Positions 34,310-43,969 of a DNA stretch of 64,000 nucleotides are shown in pieces. The notes beneath the pieces are model-generated. The model saw only the letters and a list, made by a program, of their open reading frames with translations. It searched no databases and was not told the DNA's origin. The stretch comes from Allomuricauda sp. F6463D (GTDB lineage: Bacteria; Bacteroidota; Bacteroidia; Flavobacteriales; Flavobacteriaceae): NCBI RefSeq assembly GCF_023015965.1, contig NZ_JALKAN010000001.1, positions 1-64,000 of the forward strand, given 5' to 3'. The position numbers and the translations under genes are program-made. Within the stretch, counting starts at the first letter, position 1. Each line of letters begins with the position of its first letter.

Positions 34310-37300
34310 ATGCAACTTATAATAATACGCATGCACAGGGCCTTCCTGTCCGTGCTCTTCTATGTCTTTTTAATGCCCTTTTTTTTATTTAATATGCAGG
34401 CGGGCACTGCCTTGGAACCACCACAGGCCACTGTTTCCGGTATCGTGACCGGTACTGAGGGAGAGCCCTTGGCTGGTGTAAACCTAGTGGTGGAATCCAA
34501 GAATATCGGAACCATGTCCGGTCTGGACGGTTCCTTTACAATTAATGTTGCACCTGATGATGTCCTGATCTTTTCCATGGTCGGTTACAAGACCCTTTCC
34601 GTACCCATTGGGGGTAGGGAAGCGGTTACGGTCGTTATGGAAGAGGATGTGACCCAGTTGCGGGAAGTAGTCCTCAATGCTGGGTACTATTCCGTTTCCG
34701 AAAAGGAACGTACCGGAAATATCGTGGCCATCGGTGCCGAAGTAATCGATAAACAGCCCGTTGGGAATGCCTTGGCGGCCATGCAGGGTCAAATGTCCGG
34801 GGTCAACATCGTTCAGAATACCGGGGTGCCCGGTGGCGGGTTTTCAATTGAGGTGCGTGGGCGGAATTTTCTCAGTGGTGTTTCCGATCCGCTCTTTATC
34901 GTGGACGGGGTGCCCTTTGGTTCCCAGTCCTTGGGATCGGCAAGGATATCAAATCAGATCGTGGGCGGGGATATCAGTCCACTCAATGCCATCAATCCCA
35001 ACGATATTGAAAGTATTGAAGTACTCAAGGATGCCGATGCCACCGCCATTTATGGGTCCCGGGGTGCCAATGGGGTCGTATTGATCACCACCAAAAAGGG
35101 CGGGGCAGGTAAAACACGCTTTGATGCTCATTTCAGTACGACCCTCGGGGAGGTATCCAACTTTTTGGATCTGCTGAATACCCCACAGTACTTGGAACTC
35201 CGAAAGGAAGGAATTGCCAATGATGGGTTTGAGGATATGTTCGAAAGTCCCATCTTTGATTTTTTCTGGCCCGATCTTAAAACTTGGGACCCGGACAGGT
35301 ATACCGATTGGCAGGAGGAACTTATTGGGGGAACGGCCTACAGGAACAAGGCCCAGCTATCCGTTTCAGGGGGCAATGATCGTACCCAGTTTTTGGTCAG
35401 TGGGGCCTATCAACAGGAGACCACGGTCTTCCCCGGGGATTTAAAGTATAAGCGGGGGTCCGTCCATTCCAATCTCAACAATCGATCGGAGAACGGTCGC
35501 TTTAAGTTGAACTTGTCCACGACTTATAGCAACGAGAACAATCAATTGCCCAGTGCTGATTTTACGGGCAGTGCCTATACCTTGCCACCCAATGCCCCGG
35601 CACTTTATGATGAGGCAGGGAATTTGAATTGGGAGAACAATACCTGGGACAATCCCTTGGCCACTTTGGAGGAGGAGTACAGTGTGACTTCCAAAACATT
35701 GATATCCAATGCGGTGGTTTCCTATGCGATACGCCCCAATTTGGAACTGAAATCCAGTTTTGGTTTTACCAGATACCGATTGGACACCTATCGGACCATG
35801 CCAAGTTCGGCAAGAAACCCTGGTTTTGGTCTTACCCCACAAAACTATTCCAGTCTGATGTCCAATGCTTCCGATAGGGAATCCTGGATCGTGGAACCCC
35901 AACTGAATTGGCGGAAGCAGTGGGAGTGGATGTCCATGGACGTGCTGTTGGGAACGACCTTTCAAAATGAGACTTCTGAACAGTTGGTGCTCAGGGGACG
36001 TGGTTTTCCCAATAATGAATTGATCAGGAACTTGGCCGCAGCGGAAACCTTGGAGGTCCTTTCAAATTCGAATGGAGAGTACAGGTACAATGCGGTCTTT
36101 GGTCGGGTCAATCTTAAATTTTGGGATCGATATGTAATCAACCTCACGGGACGTCGGGACGGTTCTTCCCGCTTTGGACCGGGCAAGCAGTTCGGAAACT
36201 TTGGGGCCGTCGGTCTGGCCTGGACCTTTTCGGAGGAACCCCTGTTTGGGGCAGATTCCCCGTTGAGTTTTGGGAAGTTTCGCGCCAGCTATGGGACCAC
36301 AGGGAGCGATAATATCGGTGATTACAGTTTTTTGGACACCTATACGGTTAGCGGGAACAACTATGATGGGGTAACTATCGTGGAGCCCACCGGCATATTC
36401 AACCCCCAGTTTGGGTGGGAGGAGAACCGTAAACTGGAAGCTGCGTTGGAGCTGGGCTTTTTTAAGGACAGGCTAATGGTCAATACCTCCTGGTACCGGA
36501 ACCGATCCTCCAATCAATTGGTCGGGATTCCTTTGGCGGCGACAACAGGGTTTTCCGAACTGACGGGAAATTTTGATGCCATTGTGGAAAATACCGGGGT
36601 CGAGGTGGACCTGAGTTCCGTGAATATCAGGTCGAACAATTTTAGGTGGACCACCACCTTTAATTTGACCGTTCCCAACAATAAATTGGTGGCTTTTGAC
36701 GGACTGGAATCCTCCACATTTGCCAATCGCTATGTGGTGGGGGAGCCCTTGACCATCGTGAAACTCTACCAATCCTTAGGGGTCGATTCCGAAACCGGAA
36801 TGTACCAATTCGAGGACTATAACGGGGATGGGGATATTGGCAGCACCAACGACCGGGAATGGATAGCGGACCTCGCCCCTGATTTTTACGGGGGACTTGG
36901 TAATTCGTTCCGTATGGGAAGCCTGACCTTGGAGGTGTTCTTCCAGTTTAAAAAGCAAAAGGCCTATAATGCACTGCGGTACAATGCCACCCCGGGATTA
37001 CAGACCAATTCTCTGGTCGGCCTGTTTGACCGATGGGAAGCGCCCGGGGATGTGAGCGATATTCAAAGGGCTTCCAGTGGATTGGATCCCAGTAACAATC
37101 AAGGGGCGTTCCAGCAAGAGAGCAATGCTGCCGTATCGGATGCTTCCTTTGTGCGCTTGCGCAATATTTCCATCAATTATAAAGTCCCTACTTCGGACCA
37201 TGGACCGGATATCAATGTATATCTACAAGGGCAGAACTTGTGGACACTTACCGATTATTTGGGCCCTGACCCCGAACAACCTTCCAATATTCGGTTGCCC

Positions 37301-37342
37301 CCCTTGAGACAGATTACCCTTGGACTTCAATTTAGTTTTTAA
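34310..37342 (+). CDS. SusC/RagA-type TonB-dependent outer-membrane transporter (first pair)
   Basis: The protein is about 1010 aa. A signal peptide (HRAFLSVLFYVFLMPFFLF) is followed by a CarboxypepD_reg-like domain (ATVSGIVTGTEGEPLAGVNLVV). The plug domain contains NAMQ-type sequence, LFIVDGVPFG and the SusC hallmark IESIEVLKDADATAIYGSRGANGVVLITTKKG. A long beta-barrel ends in LGLQFSF. SusC-like proteins import glycans or peptides bound by the lipoprotein lid SusD. The start could also be the ATG at 34331. It overlaps no gene, and susD follows at once. With the downstream metalloprotease, a peptide-derived substrate is likely. Confidence 0.95.
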   Translation: MQLIIIRMHRAFLSVLFYVFLMPFFLFNMQAGTALEPPQATVSGIVTGTEGEPLAGVNLVVESKNIGTMSGLDGSFTINVAPDDVLIFSMVGYKTLSVPIGGREAVTVVMEEDVTQLREVVLNAGYYSVSEKERTGNIVAIGAEVIDKQPVGNALAAMQGQMSGVNIVQNTGVPGGGFSIEVRGRNFLSGVSDPLFIVDGVPFGSQSLGSARISNQIVGGDISPLNAINPNDIESIEVLKDADATAIYGSRGANGVVLITTKKGGAGKTRFDAHFSTTLGEVSNFLDLLNTPQYLELRKEGIANDGFEDMFESPIFDFFWPDLKTWDPDRYTDWQEELIGGTAYRNKAQLSVSGGNDRTQFLVSGAYQQETTVFPGDLKYKRGSVHSNLNNRSENGRFKLNLSTTYSNENNQLPSADFTGSAYTLPPNAPALYDEAGNLNWENNTWDNPLATLEEEYSVTSKTLISNAVVSYAIRPNLELKSSFGFTRYRLDTYRTMPSSARNPGFGLTPQNYSSLMSNASDRESWIVEPQLNWRKQWEWMSMDVLLGTTFQNETSEQLVLRGRGFPNNELIRNLAAAETLEVLSNSNGEYRYNAVFGRVNLKFWDRYVINLTGRRDGSSRFGPGKQFGNFGAVGLAWTFSEEPLFGADSPLSFGKFRASYGTTGSDNIGDYSFLDTYTVSGNNYDGVTIVEPTGIFNPQFGWEENRKLEAALELGFFKDRLMVNTSWYRNRSSNQLVGIPLAATTGFSELTGNFDAIVENTGVEVDLSSVNIRSNNFRWTTTFNLTVPNNKLVAFDGLESSTFANRYVVGEPLTIVKLYQSLGVDSETGMYQFEDYNGDGDIGSTNDREWIADLAPDFYGGLGNSFRMGSLTLEVFFQFKKQKAYNALRYNATPGLQTNSLVGLFDRWEAPGDVSDIQRASSGLDPSNNQGAFQQESNAAVSDASFVRLRNISINYKVPTSDHGPDINVYLQGQNLWTLTDYLGPDPEQPSNIRLPPLRQITLGLQFSF

Positions 37343-37358
37343 CGATAACAACAATACT

Positions 37359-38792
37359 ATGAGATTTTTTAGACCTATACATTACACGACCAGGGGGCAG
37401 CGACCCTTAGGGTCCGCACAGTACTTTTTACGAAAGCTTTCCATGATCATTGTGGGGCTGCTCTTTATGGGCTGCTCCGATTTTGTGGAAGTGAAACCGC
37501 CACAGAACACCTTGATTTCAGCAACGGTATTTGATGATCCGGCCACCGTGGAATCCGCTTTGGCAAACCTATATTTTGATATGCGGGAACAAGGTATGGT
37601 CTCGGGCAATTTTGGGCTGACCCCATGCATGGGCATCTATGCCGATGAATTGGATTATTACGGCTCCAATACGGATTATTCCCAAATGTACCAACATAAT
37701 GTCATTGCAGGAAACGGCCTGGTCCAGAGTTGGTGGGCCCAGGCTTATCATCTCATCTACAGTGCGAATGATATCATCAGGGGCGTGGAAGCATCGAAAA
37801 GCCTTGTGGGTGAGGACAAGCAACGGTTCAAGGGACAGGCCTTGTTTGTTAGGGCCTATATGCACAGTCTATTGGTGGCCGTGTACGGGGATGTACCCTA
37901 TATTGTTACTACGGATTATTTGGAAAACAATACGGTTTCACGAACACCGGTGTCAGCCGTTTATGAACAGATCATCGCTGACCTGAACGAAGCCAAGGAT
38001 GTGTTGGATGGGCAAGAAGTGGCTTCCAATGAAAAGATTTTTCCCGATAAAGAAACGGTCATGGCCCTTTTGGCCAGAATGTATCTGTACACGGGGCAAT
38101 GGGAAATGGCCGCATCATTTTCCACGGAACTGATCAATGCCTTTTCCTTGGAGGAAGCTATTGAGCGTGTATTCCTAAAGGATTCCCCGGAAACGATCTG
38201 GCAGTTAAAATCGGATGCGGACTTTCCAAAGAATACCAGGGAGGCGACCCAGTTGATCATACAGGCCATACCCGGTCAGACCTACGCCTTGACGGATGGG
38301 CTGGTGGCGGCCTTTGAGGATGGCGACCAACGGTTTGACCAATGGGTGAGCAGTATCTCGGATTCGGAAAATACCATCACTTTATTTTATGCCCATAAGT
38401 ACAAGGCCGACCTCAATGAAACGGCATCCGTGGAATATTCCATTCTTTTTCGTTTGGCGGAACAGCTCTTGATCCGCGCTGAGGCCAGGGCGTACCTTGG
38501 TGATATTGAAGGGGCACAGGCCGATCTCAACAGAATACGAAACCGGGCGGGATTGCCGAACACCGTGGCCAACACGAGAGATGCACTTTTGGATGCCATA
38601 CTGCGGGAACGACGGGTGGAACTCTTTACCGAGCAAGGACATCGTTGGTTCGACCTGAAGCGGACCGGCAGTGCGGAAGCGGTGTTGGGTGCCTTGAAGC
38701 CCAATTGGAGACCTACGGACACCGTGCTTCCCATACCGGAGTCCGAACTGGAAACCAATCCCAATTTATTGCCTCAGAACAGCGGTTATTAA
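37359..38792 (+). CDS. SusD/RagB-type nutrient-binding lipoprotein (first pair)
   Basis: The 477-aa protein has a lipoprotein signal with LLFMGC as lipobox. A SusD-like TPR domain follows (TVFDDPATVESALANLYFDMRE; LFVRAYMHSLLVAVYGDVPYI; ALLARMYLYTGQWEMAA). The C-terminal conserved block is LLIRAEARAYLGDIEGAQADLNRIRNRAGLP, with ILRERRVELFTEQGHRWFDLKRTG. The final LPIPESELETNPNL is typical. The ATG at 37359 was chosen because the longer frame from 37320 overlaps the end of susC. It forms the lid on the SusC barrel and is anchored in the outer membrane facing outward. Confidence 0.94.
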   Translation: MRFFRPIHYTTRGQRPLGSAQYFLRKLSMIIVGLLFMGCSDFVEVKPPQNTLISATVFDDPATVESALANLYFDMREQGMVSGNFGLTPCMGIYADELDYYGSNTDYSQMYQHNVIAGNGLVQSWWAQAYHLIYSANDIIRGVEASKSLVGEDKQRFKGQALFVRAYMHSLLVAVYGDVPYIVTTDYLENNTVSRTPVSAVYEQIIADLNEAKDVLDGQEVASNEKIFPDKETVMALLARMYLYTGQWEMAASFSTELINAFSLEEAIERVFLKDSPETIWQLKSDADFPKNTREATQLIIQAIPGQTYALTDGLVAAFEDGDQRFDQWVSSISDSENTITLFYAHKYKADLNETASVEYSILFRLAEQLLIRAEARAYLGDIEGAQADLNRIRNRAGLPNTVANTRDALLDAILRERRVELFTEQGHRWFDLKRTGSAEAVLGALKPNWRPTDTVLPIPESELETNPNLLPQNSGY

Positions 38793-38867
38793 ACCGGGTT
38801 CCCTTGCCAATCGGGTGCATGTGGTCCTGGTTGGCAAGAGAACTATAACAACATATTTAGAGATACG

Positions 38868-41171
38868 ATGAAACAGCTTATATTTTATATTTTAGGAATC
38901 ATGCCTTTCCTAGGACTTGCCAGAGAGCCAAATTTGCATTTATCAGAGAACTATGTGGGAAATGTGCCAAGGGAAGGGTCCTCCTTTTTGACCACTACCG
39001 TTCACAATGATCAGCTTTTTTTGACCATACCGGATAACCTTTTGGAGACACCCATGTTGTTCGTTCGATATGATCATGTGCCAACACCCAAATACCTTCA
39101 AGTGGTCTGGTCTTTACAAGGGAATAACATACTATTGAAAATACCGCGGATCGAGTCTACCGCAGGTATCTTATTGCCGGTTAGGAAACGACTTGCCCAG
39201 AAGGATAATATCATTGGTATTTATCCTGTGGAGCAGACGGTGGAGGCGGTCAATGGTCATACCATCAACGTAACAGAGCTGCTCTTGAGCCAAGCGATCG
39301 AATGGAAACCTGGGTATACGGAAACCCCTGTGCCACAAATCAGTCTGGTCCTGGGAGCCAAGAACTGGGACAACGAGGTGGTCATTAAGGTGCGCAAGGG
39401 ACTGGTCATGGACAAATCCAGGATAGCGGTGCCCATATTCTATGGGTTTGCCGCTCTGCCAAGTCCCATGAAGTCCAGACGGTTTGATTACCGTATGGGT
39501 TTTTTTGATGATGCCATTGACCAAATCCATTTTGATCTGATCAACAAAAAGGCCAACATCACCCGATGGCGCTTGGAAAAGAAATTCAAGGACCAAGAGG
39601 TCAGTGTGCCAGTGGAACCCATAACTTTTTGGATATCCCCCGAAGTACCCAAACCGTGGAGACCTTATATCAAGGCAGGGATAGCGGAGTGGCTTCCCGC
39701 TTTTGAGTCCGCCGGGTTCAAAGATGCACTAGTGGTCAAGGAACTGGACAGCTTGGATCCCTGGCAAGCACACCGCATCCATTTCAATAGGGTACACTGG
39801 TCCCAAAAAAAGTACCTGCGTGGTTCCGAGGAAGAAAACTATGGGGGAACGATTGGGCCAGTGATCGATATCAGGACAGGGGAGATATTACGGAACGATA
39901 TTTTTATGGGGGCCTCGGCAAGGACCGTAATGGAAAAGTATTTTGTACGGGCAGCGCCCCTTGATCAAAGGGCTCAACGATTTCCTTTTCCCGAAACCCT
40001 GACCGGTCAATTGTTTCAAGTGATAGCGGCCCATGAGGCGGGTCATGCATTTGGACTGGTAGATGGCAATTTTGGAGAGTTTGCCTATCCTTGGGACAAG
40101 ATGAACGATAGTATATGGCTTCACAAGATGGGCCATACCCCCAGTATCATGAACTATAGCCGATCGTCCAATATTCCACAGCCATCGGATAGTATACCTC
40201 CATCGCTCTTACTGCAAAGAGTAGGGCCAACCGACCACTATAATATCCAATGGGCCTATACGGAATTCCCGAAAGGGACCACCAAGAAAGCAGAAGCGGA
40301 AGCCTTGGAGCAAATGGTCCGATGGCAAGATTCGGTACCCTGGTATCGGTTCAATTCCAAAAGGTTGGAAGTTATTGGTCCCGCGGCCTCCAATGAAGTG
40401 GTGGAAACCAATAATCCGGTACAAAGTACCCAACTGGCCCTTAAAAACCTGGAAAGGGTGATGGCACTATTGCCGGCCGCCTGTCATGATCAAAATGACA
40501 ATGCCCGATTGGAACGCTTATATGAGCGAACGGGATTGTTGTGGTTGGATCATATGAAACATGTGTTGAGCCTGGTCGGGGGCTATGATATCCACTATAA
40601 ATCCATTGACCAACCAGGGCCCATGTACGATCCGTTGGATAGGGAAATGCAGGAGGAAGCTTTGCACTTTCTGTTGTCTAATGCCTTTGATCCACCAAAG
40701 TGGTTGAATGAACCAAGTTTTCATACAAGGACACGGTTTTCCACTTTTTCGGACAAGATCTTGGATTATCAGCGGACATTGCTTTTTGAACTCTTATCGG
40801 CCAATAGGTTGAAACGATTGGAATATATGGAGTCTTTTTGGGGCTATGAAAACTTGGTTGTTACATTTTTGTCCCAACTACGATCAGGGCTGTTCCAAGA
40901 GCTGCGGTCAAATACTTTTCCCGTAAATGCAAGACGTCAGGAACTACAGCAACTTTATATCGGAGTGGTTATAAGGATACTTGAGAAAGAAGGCCCCAGT
41001 ATAGATCCCCAGGAACAGTTCTTTATCCATTCCGACTATGCCAAAGGGTTGTTGAAGCAACAATTGATGGAGTTGAAAAAGGAGATCAAGAGCACATTAA
41101 AAAGAAACAAGAAAGGACCCAATGGGGGGCACTGGCAATTGTGCTTACGAAAAATCAGTGCCATGGAGTAG
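38868..41171 (+). CDS. Zinc-dependent metalloprotease (DUF5117/DUF4953 family)
   Basis: The 767-aa protein has a short signal peptide and an N-terminal beta-rich region (DUF5117/5118-like). Its metzincin-type catalytic site is HEAGHAFGLVD (389-399; H389, E390, H393), with a later Met-turn MNYSR near 428. Family members are secreted or periplasmic peptidases widespread in Bacteroidota and often linked to SusCD pairs. It is 75 bp downstream of susD on the same strand, so the three genes form an operon for degrading and importing a protein or peptide substrate. A two-sided terminator (41241-41267) ends the unit. Confidence 0.88.
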   Translation: MKQLIFYILGIMPFLGLAREPNLHLSENYVGNVPREGSSFLTTTVHNDQLFLTIPDNLLETPMLFVRYDHVPTPKYLQVVWSLQGNNILLKIPRIESTAGILLPVRKRLAQKDNIIGIYPVEQTVEAVNGHTINVTELLLSQAIEWKPGYTETPVPQISLVLGAKNWDNEVVIKVRKGLVMDKSRIAVPIFYGFAALPSPMKSRRFDYRMGFFDDAIDQIHFDLINKKANITRWRLEKKFKDQEVSVPVEPITFWISPEVPKPWRPYIKAGIAEWLPAFESAGFKDALVVKELDSLDPWQAHRIHFNRVHWSQKKYLRGSEEENYGGTIGPVIDIRTGEILRNDIFMGASARTVMEKYFVRAAPLDQRAQRFPFPETLTGQLFQVIAAHEAGHAFGLVDGNFGEFAYPWDKMNDSIWLHKMGHTPSIMNYSRSSNIPQPSDSIPPSLLLQRVGPTDHYNIQWAYTEFPKGTTKKAEAEALEQMVRWQDSVPWYRFNSKRLEVIGPAASNEVVETNNPVQSTQLALKNLERVMALLPAACHDQNDNARLERLYERTGLLWLDHMKHVLSLVGGYDIHYKSIDQPGPMYDPLDREMQEEALHFLLSNAFDPPKWLNEPSFHTRTRFSTFSDKILDYQRTLLFELLSANRLKRLEYMESFWGYENLVVTFLSQLRSGLFQELRSNTFPVNARRQELQQLYIGVVIRILEKEGPSIDPQEQFFIHSDYAKGLLKQQLMELKKEIKSTLKRNKKGPNGGHWQLCLRKISAME

Positions 41172-41240
41172 TGTATTAAAGGTATGCCATGGACTTTGGG
41201 GAACCCCATTTAGTTTATGGATGTATTTGAGTTAGTTAAA

Positions 41241-41267
41241 AAAGGTGCCTTGTAACAAGGCACCTTT
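41241..41267. terminator. Bidirectional rho-independent terminator
   Basis: AAAGGTGCCTTG (41241-41252) and CAAGGCACCTTT (41256-41267) form a 12-bp perfect stem with a 3-nt loop and A/T runs on both sides. It separates the metalloprotease gene from the convergent DUF6520 gene and can stop transcription from both directions. Confidence 0.9.
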
Positions 41268-41291
41268 TGTTGATGAACACGCTTCAAGGAT

Positions 41292-41537
41292 TTAGTCCTT
41301 GTGCAATGGTGTACTGCCAAAATCAGGTTCGGCATACAATTGATACGTACCGATCTTACATGGAATGGTACCACCGGCATAACATGATTCTTCCACCATG
41401 GTGGATTGCCAACCTTGACCAGTGACGTTATAGAAGGCCTCACGGTCTACCGATTTGTCCTCAGTGGCAAAGGCCAGGCCTACCGCCAGTACTATGGCTA
41501 AGGCAGGTAATACGATTTTTAAAAAACTTGTTTTCAT
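41292..41537 (-). CDS. DUF6520 family small secreted protein, 81 aa
   Basis: A signal peptide (MKTSFLKIVLPALAIVLAVGLAFA) is followed by a short mature part with two cysteines (ESCYAGGTIPCKIG) and a Tyr/Pro-rich end. DUF6520 proteins are small flavobacterial exported peptides of unknown role. The gene lies upstream of a MauE-type membrane protein on the same strand with a 60-bp gap on its 3' side occupied by the terminator and 59 bp on its 5' side, so MauE is transcribed first. The two cysteines and the redox-type partner suggest disulfide chemistry (inference). Confidence 0.75.
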   Translation of the reverse strand: MKTSFLKIVLPALAIVLAVGLAFATEDKSVDREAFYNVTGQGWQSTMVEESCYAGGTIPCKIGTYQLYAEPDFGSTPLHKD

Positions 41538-41596
41538 GATATAAACTATTATGAATTAATGCTTACTCTTTTTTAGGTTTTCGGCTTCCCCTGGCA

Positions 41597-42049
41597 CTAC
41601 GTAGTATTTTGATCCAGAAAGGTCTTCTGGTGCAGTTTTTTGTTCAGTATAATGGCCCAAAGTGCCATGGCCATACATGCCCCATTGAACACGAGATGGT
41701 CCTTCCACCCCAAGGCCGATAATGCACCCCCGCAGGAACAGGGAATGGAGTCACTGAATTGAAGGACCGTCCCGATATAGCCGGTGAAAAGGGCCAATAG
41801 TACCAAACTGGCATATAGTCCCAAGATCCGGTACTTCGGGATCAGCAATAGTCCGGCGATCAGCAGTTCCATAAAGGGCACGTACCAAACAAGACCGGTG
41901 GCCAAAGGGGCTATGTAGGGCATCCGCTGTAGCCGCAGTTGAAAAATATCCAGGTGCAGCAATTTACTGGTGGCCGTATAGAGGAACAGTATGCTCAAGA
42001 GCAGGACGATGATGTATATGATGTTGGCGTAACATGGTTTCCTTGACAT
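41597..42049 (-). CDS. MauE/DoxX-type redox-associated membrane protein
   Basis: The 150-aa protein has four hydrophobic helices and a conserved segment IPCSCGG near residue 103, a cysteine pair typical of the MauE/methylamine-utilisation family, related in fold to DoxX and VKOR. These proteins take part in disulfide transfer in the periplasm. It precedes the DUF6520 gene, and the pair recurs in flavobacteria as far as I recall. The TSKLLHL motif in the first helix is also family-like. Substrate is unknown. Confidence 0.8.
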   Translation of the reverse strand: MSRKPCYANIIYIIVLLLSILFLYTATSKLLHLDIFQLRLQRMPYIAPLATGLVWYVPFMELLIAGLLLIPKYRILGLYASLVLLALFTGYIGTVLQFSDSIPCSCGGALSALGWKDHLVFNGACMAMALWAIILNKKLHQKTFLDQNTT

Positions 42050-42145
42050 ATCTTTTGATTTGATATGACAAAGTTCGATAGTCGAAATTATTTCTAAGGG
42101 ATAAATACTTGTCCTGTAGGGATTTATCGTTTTGGGATGATCAGT

Positions 42146-43072
42146 TTATTTTCTAAGGCTGCTGGGCGGACTTCCATATTTTTCCTTAAAGGCCCTAGAA
42201 AAATGGGGAATGCTCTTGAAGCCGGTCATATGGGCTATGGTCTTTAGGGACAGACTGGTATGGAGGGTCAAGGTCTTGGCCTTGCGCAGGCGCTCTTGGG
42301 TCAAGAACTTGAAAACAGAGGTGCCGTACAATTGTTTGAACCCATATTTCAATTTGAATTCGTTGGTGCCCATTTGCAGGGCCAGGTCCTTGAGCTTGGG
42401 AAGGTCGTTGTCCAAGTTATTGATGATCATGTCATGGACGCCACGGATCATTCGGATGTCCTTTTGGCTCAGACGTACCTTGGGCGACCTGGTGTCCTTG
42501 CTAACCTTCAACGCCTGTTTCCAGAGTCCTTTTCCAAAAGGTTCGCTTTTGGAGAACAGTACGGTGTCCATCAGGATTTTTTGGTGGGTGCCGTCCAAGT
42601 CCTGAAAACAGGTGACATTGAATTCCTTGCGAATGATCAGCCCTTCGCCAGTGGTCAGTTCCAAGGGTATTTTGGTGTCTGAATACTCCTTTTTCAACAG
42701 TTGTTGTTGTTTCTTTTGCCAAATTTTACGGGAACCTTTGGTCAATAGTTCCGTGATATGGGTGCCGATCAAGTCCTTGGGCAATCGGGAAAGGAGCGAA
42801 CTTGTTTTTTGATTGGCCATTTCAATGATGCCCTCCGCATTCAGCAAAAAGGATAGTTGTACCAAGTATTGGGGCGTATCCTCGGCCCTCGCAAATCCCT
42901 GATGTACAAAGGAGGCCCTGATTTCCTCATTGACCATATTGAGCATGACGATAAGGGAGGCGACATTGTCATTCTTTGCACTGGGTTCCAGACTAAAGAA
43001 AAAGTTGCCGCGTGCCATTTCCATCAACATCTGCTGTATGCGTTTTACGTTGAAATCATCGGTGTTTAGCAT
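42146..43072 (-). CDS. PAS-domain AraC-family transcriptional regulator
   Basis: The 308-aa protein has a PAS-like domain (about 75-185; FLLNAEGIIEMANQKTSSLLSRLPKDLIGTHITELLT). A C-terminal AraC DNA-binding domain carries DLALQMGTNEFKLKYGFKQLYGTSVFKFLTQERLRKAK and the second helix-turn-helix SLKTIAHMTGFKSIPHFSRAFKEKYG. It may sense a small ligand or redox signal and then bind DNA. The next gene in the same direction, upstream by transcription, is the 125-aa protein at 43099, separated by 26 bp. Target genes are not obvious; the MauE/DUF6520 pair is next to it. Confidence 0.87.
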   Translation of the reverse strand: MLNTDDFNVKRIQQMLMEMARGNFFFSLEPSAKNDNVASLIVMLNMVNEEIRASFVHQGFARAEDTPQYLVQLSFLLNAEGIIEMANQKTSSLLSRLPKDLIGTHITELLTKGSRKIWQKKQQQLLKKEYSDTKIPLELTTGEGLIIRKEFNVTCFQDLDGTHQKILMDTVLFSKSEPFGKGLWKQALKVSKDTRSPKVRLSQKDIRMIRGVHDMIINNLDNDLPKLKDLALQMGTNEFKLKYGFKQLYGTSVFKFLTQERLRKAKTLTLHTSLSLKTIAHMTGFKSIPHFSRAFKEKYGSPPSSLRK

Positions 43073-43098
43073 GGCGATCGGTTTAAGGTGCTGTCAAT

Positions 43099-43476
43099 TC
43101 ATGTTGTGGATTCCTTTAAAAAGGCAATGGCCTCGGCCTTGTCCGTAAAGGAGGCCGTGGGAAAGGAGACCAGATGGGTGCCCAAATAAAAGGCACTGAT
43201 CACATCGGTCACGGGCGGGTCGATCAAAAAGGCCAGTGCCTTGACTAAAAGCGACCCTTCCATGGCAAAGTAATCCCTAGCGGGCTTGTTGACCATACGG
43301 ATTTCCCGGATATCACAGAGCACAGGCATGGACAGGCCTTCTTGGACCTTCATACGGTCTCTCACGATGATTTGTGCAGCTTCGAGATCAATCATATGAT
43401 CTTTTTTATAAATGACATGTAAAAGGTTGTCGGTCAACAGATACACTGCGTATTTGTTTTCATGGGATGTATTCAT
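43099..43476 (-). CDS. STAS/SpoIIAA-like hypothetical protein, 125 aa
   Basis: The protein shows the pattern of the small alpha/beta proteins encoded beside sensory regulators in flavobacteria: YAVYLLTDNLLHVIYKKDHMIDLEAAQIIVRDRMKVQEGLSMPVLCDIREIRMVNKPARDYF in overall shape, with alternating strands and helices similar to STAS-like SpoIIAA folds. There is no signal peptide. It is transcribed just before the PAS-AraC gene, 26 bp apart, and could modulate it. Function unproven. Confidence 0.65.
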   Translation of the reverse strand: MNTSHENKYAVYLLTDNLLHVIYKKDHMIDLEAAQIIVRDRMKVQEGLSMPVLCDIREIRMVNKPARDYFAMEGSLLVKALAFLIDPPVTDVISAFYLGTHLVSFPTASFTDKAEAIAFLKESTT

Positions 43477-43675
43477 AATGCAAAAACTGGTAATCCAACT
43501 GAATGTACAAAAATATTGGTTATAGATAACTGTTAATGAATTGAATAGCCCGTTTTTATTGACAAGTGATTATCTAAAAAGGAATAATACTTATCTCAAA
43601 AGGAGTCATTTAAAAATGTATACGCTTTAATCCTACAAATGCCATTACTTTTTATGACAATTTAAACCAAACGAT

Positions 43676-43957
43676 ATGGCAAAGATCAAACACCACAATT
43701 TTTTGAACACCGTATATGAAGTATACCCTGATACAAAACAGGCTGTAGCATTGCACTTTTATGCCGGGGACCAGTCCTTTTCCGGTAAGAATATAGACGT
43801 CGGGGGACGGAAACTTTACCATTCTGGGACAAAAGGATACTTGGGACTGGAACAGCTTACGAGATTGAAAACTGTTGCCATGGATAAATATGCCTATTTC
43901 CAGGCCAATGGCAATTTCATTGTGGAAGTAATCAGGGTCATGGAAGTGCAGTATTAA
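43676..43957 (+). CDS. Hypothetical protein, 93 aa
   Basis: The small soluble protein is beta-rich (MAKIKHHNFLNTVYEVYPDT, VALHFYAGDQSFSGKNIDVGGRK), has no signal peptide, and ends FIVEVIRVMEVQY. I cannot name the family. The gene is 12 nt upstream of the RteC-like gene and should be co-transcribed with it, so it belongs to the mobile-element module. It is divergent from the AraC unit, with about 200 bp between as the promoter region. Confidence 0.6.
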   Translation: MAKIKHHNFLNTVYEVYPDTKQAVALHFYAGDQSFSGKNIDVGGRKLYHSGTKGYLGLEQLTRLKTVAMDKYAYFQANGNFIVEVIRVMEVQY

Positions 43958-43969
43958 TGGTTGGTTATT

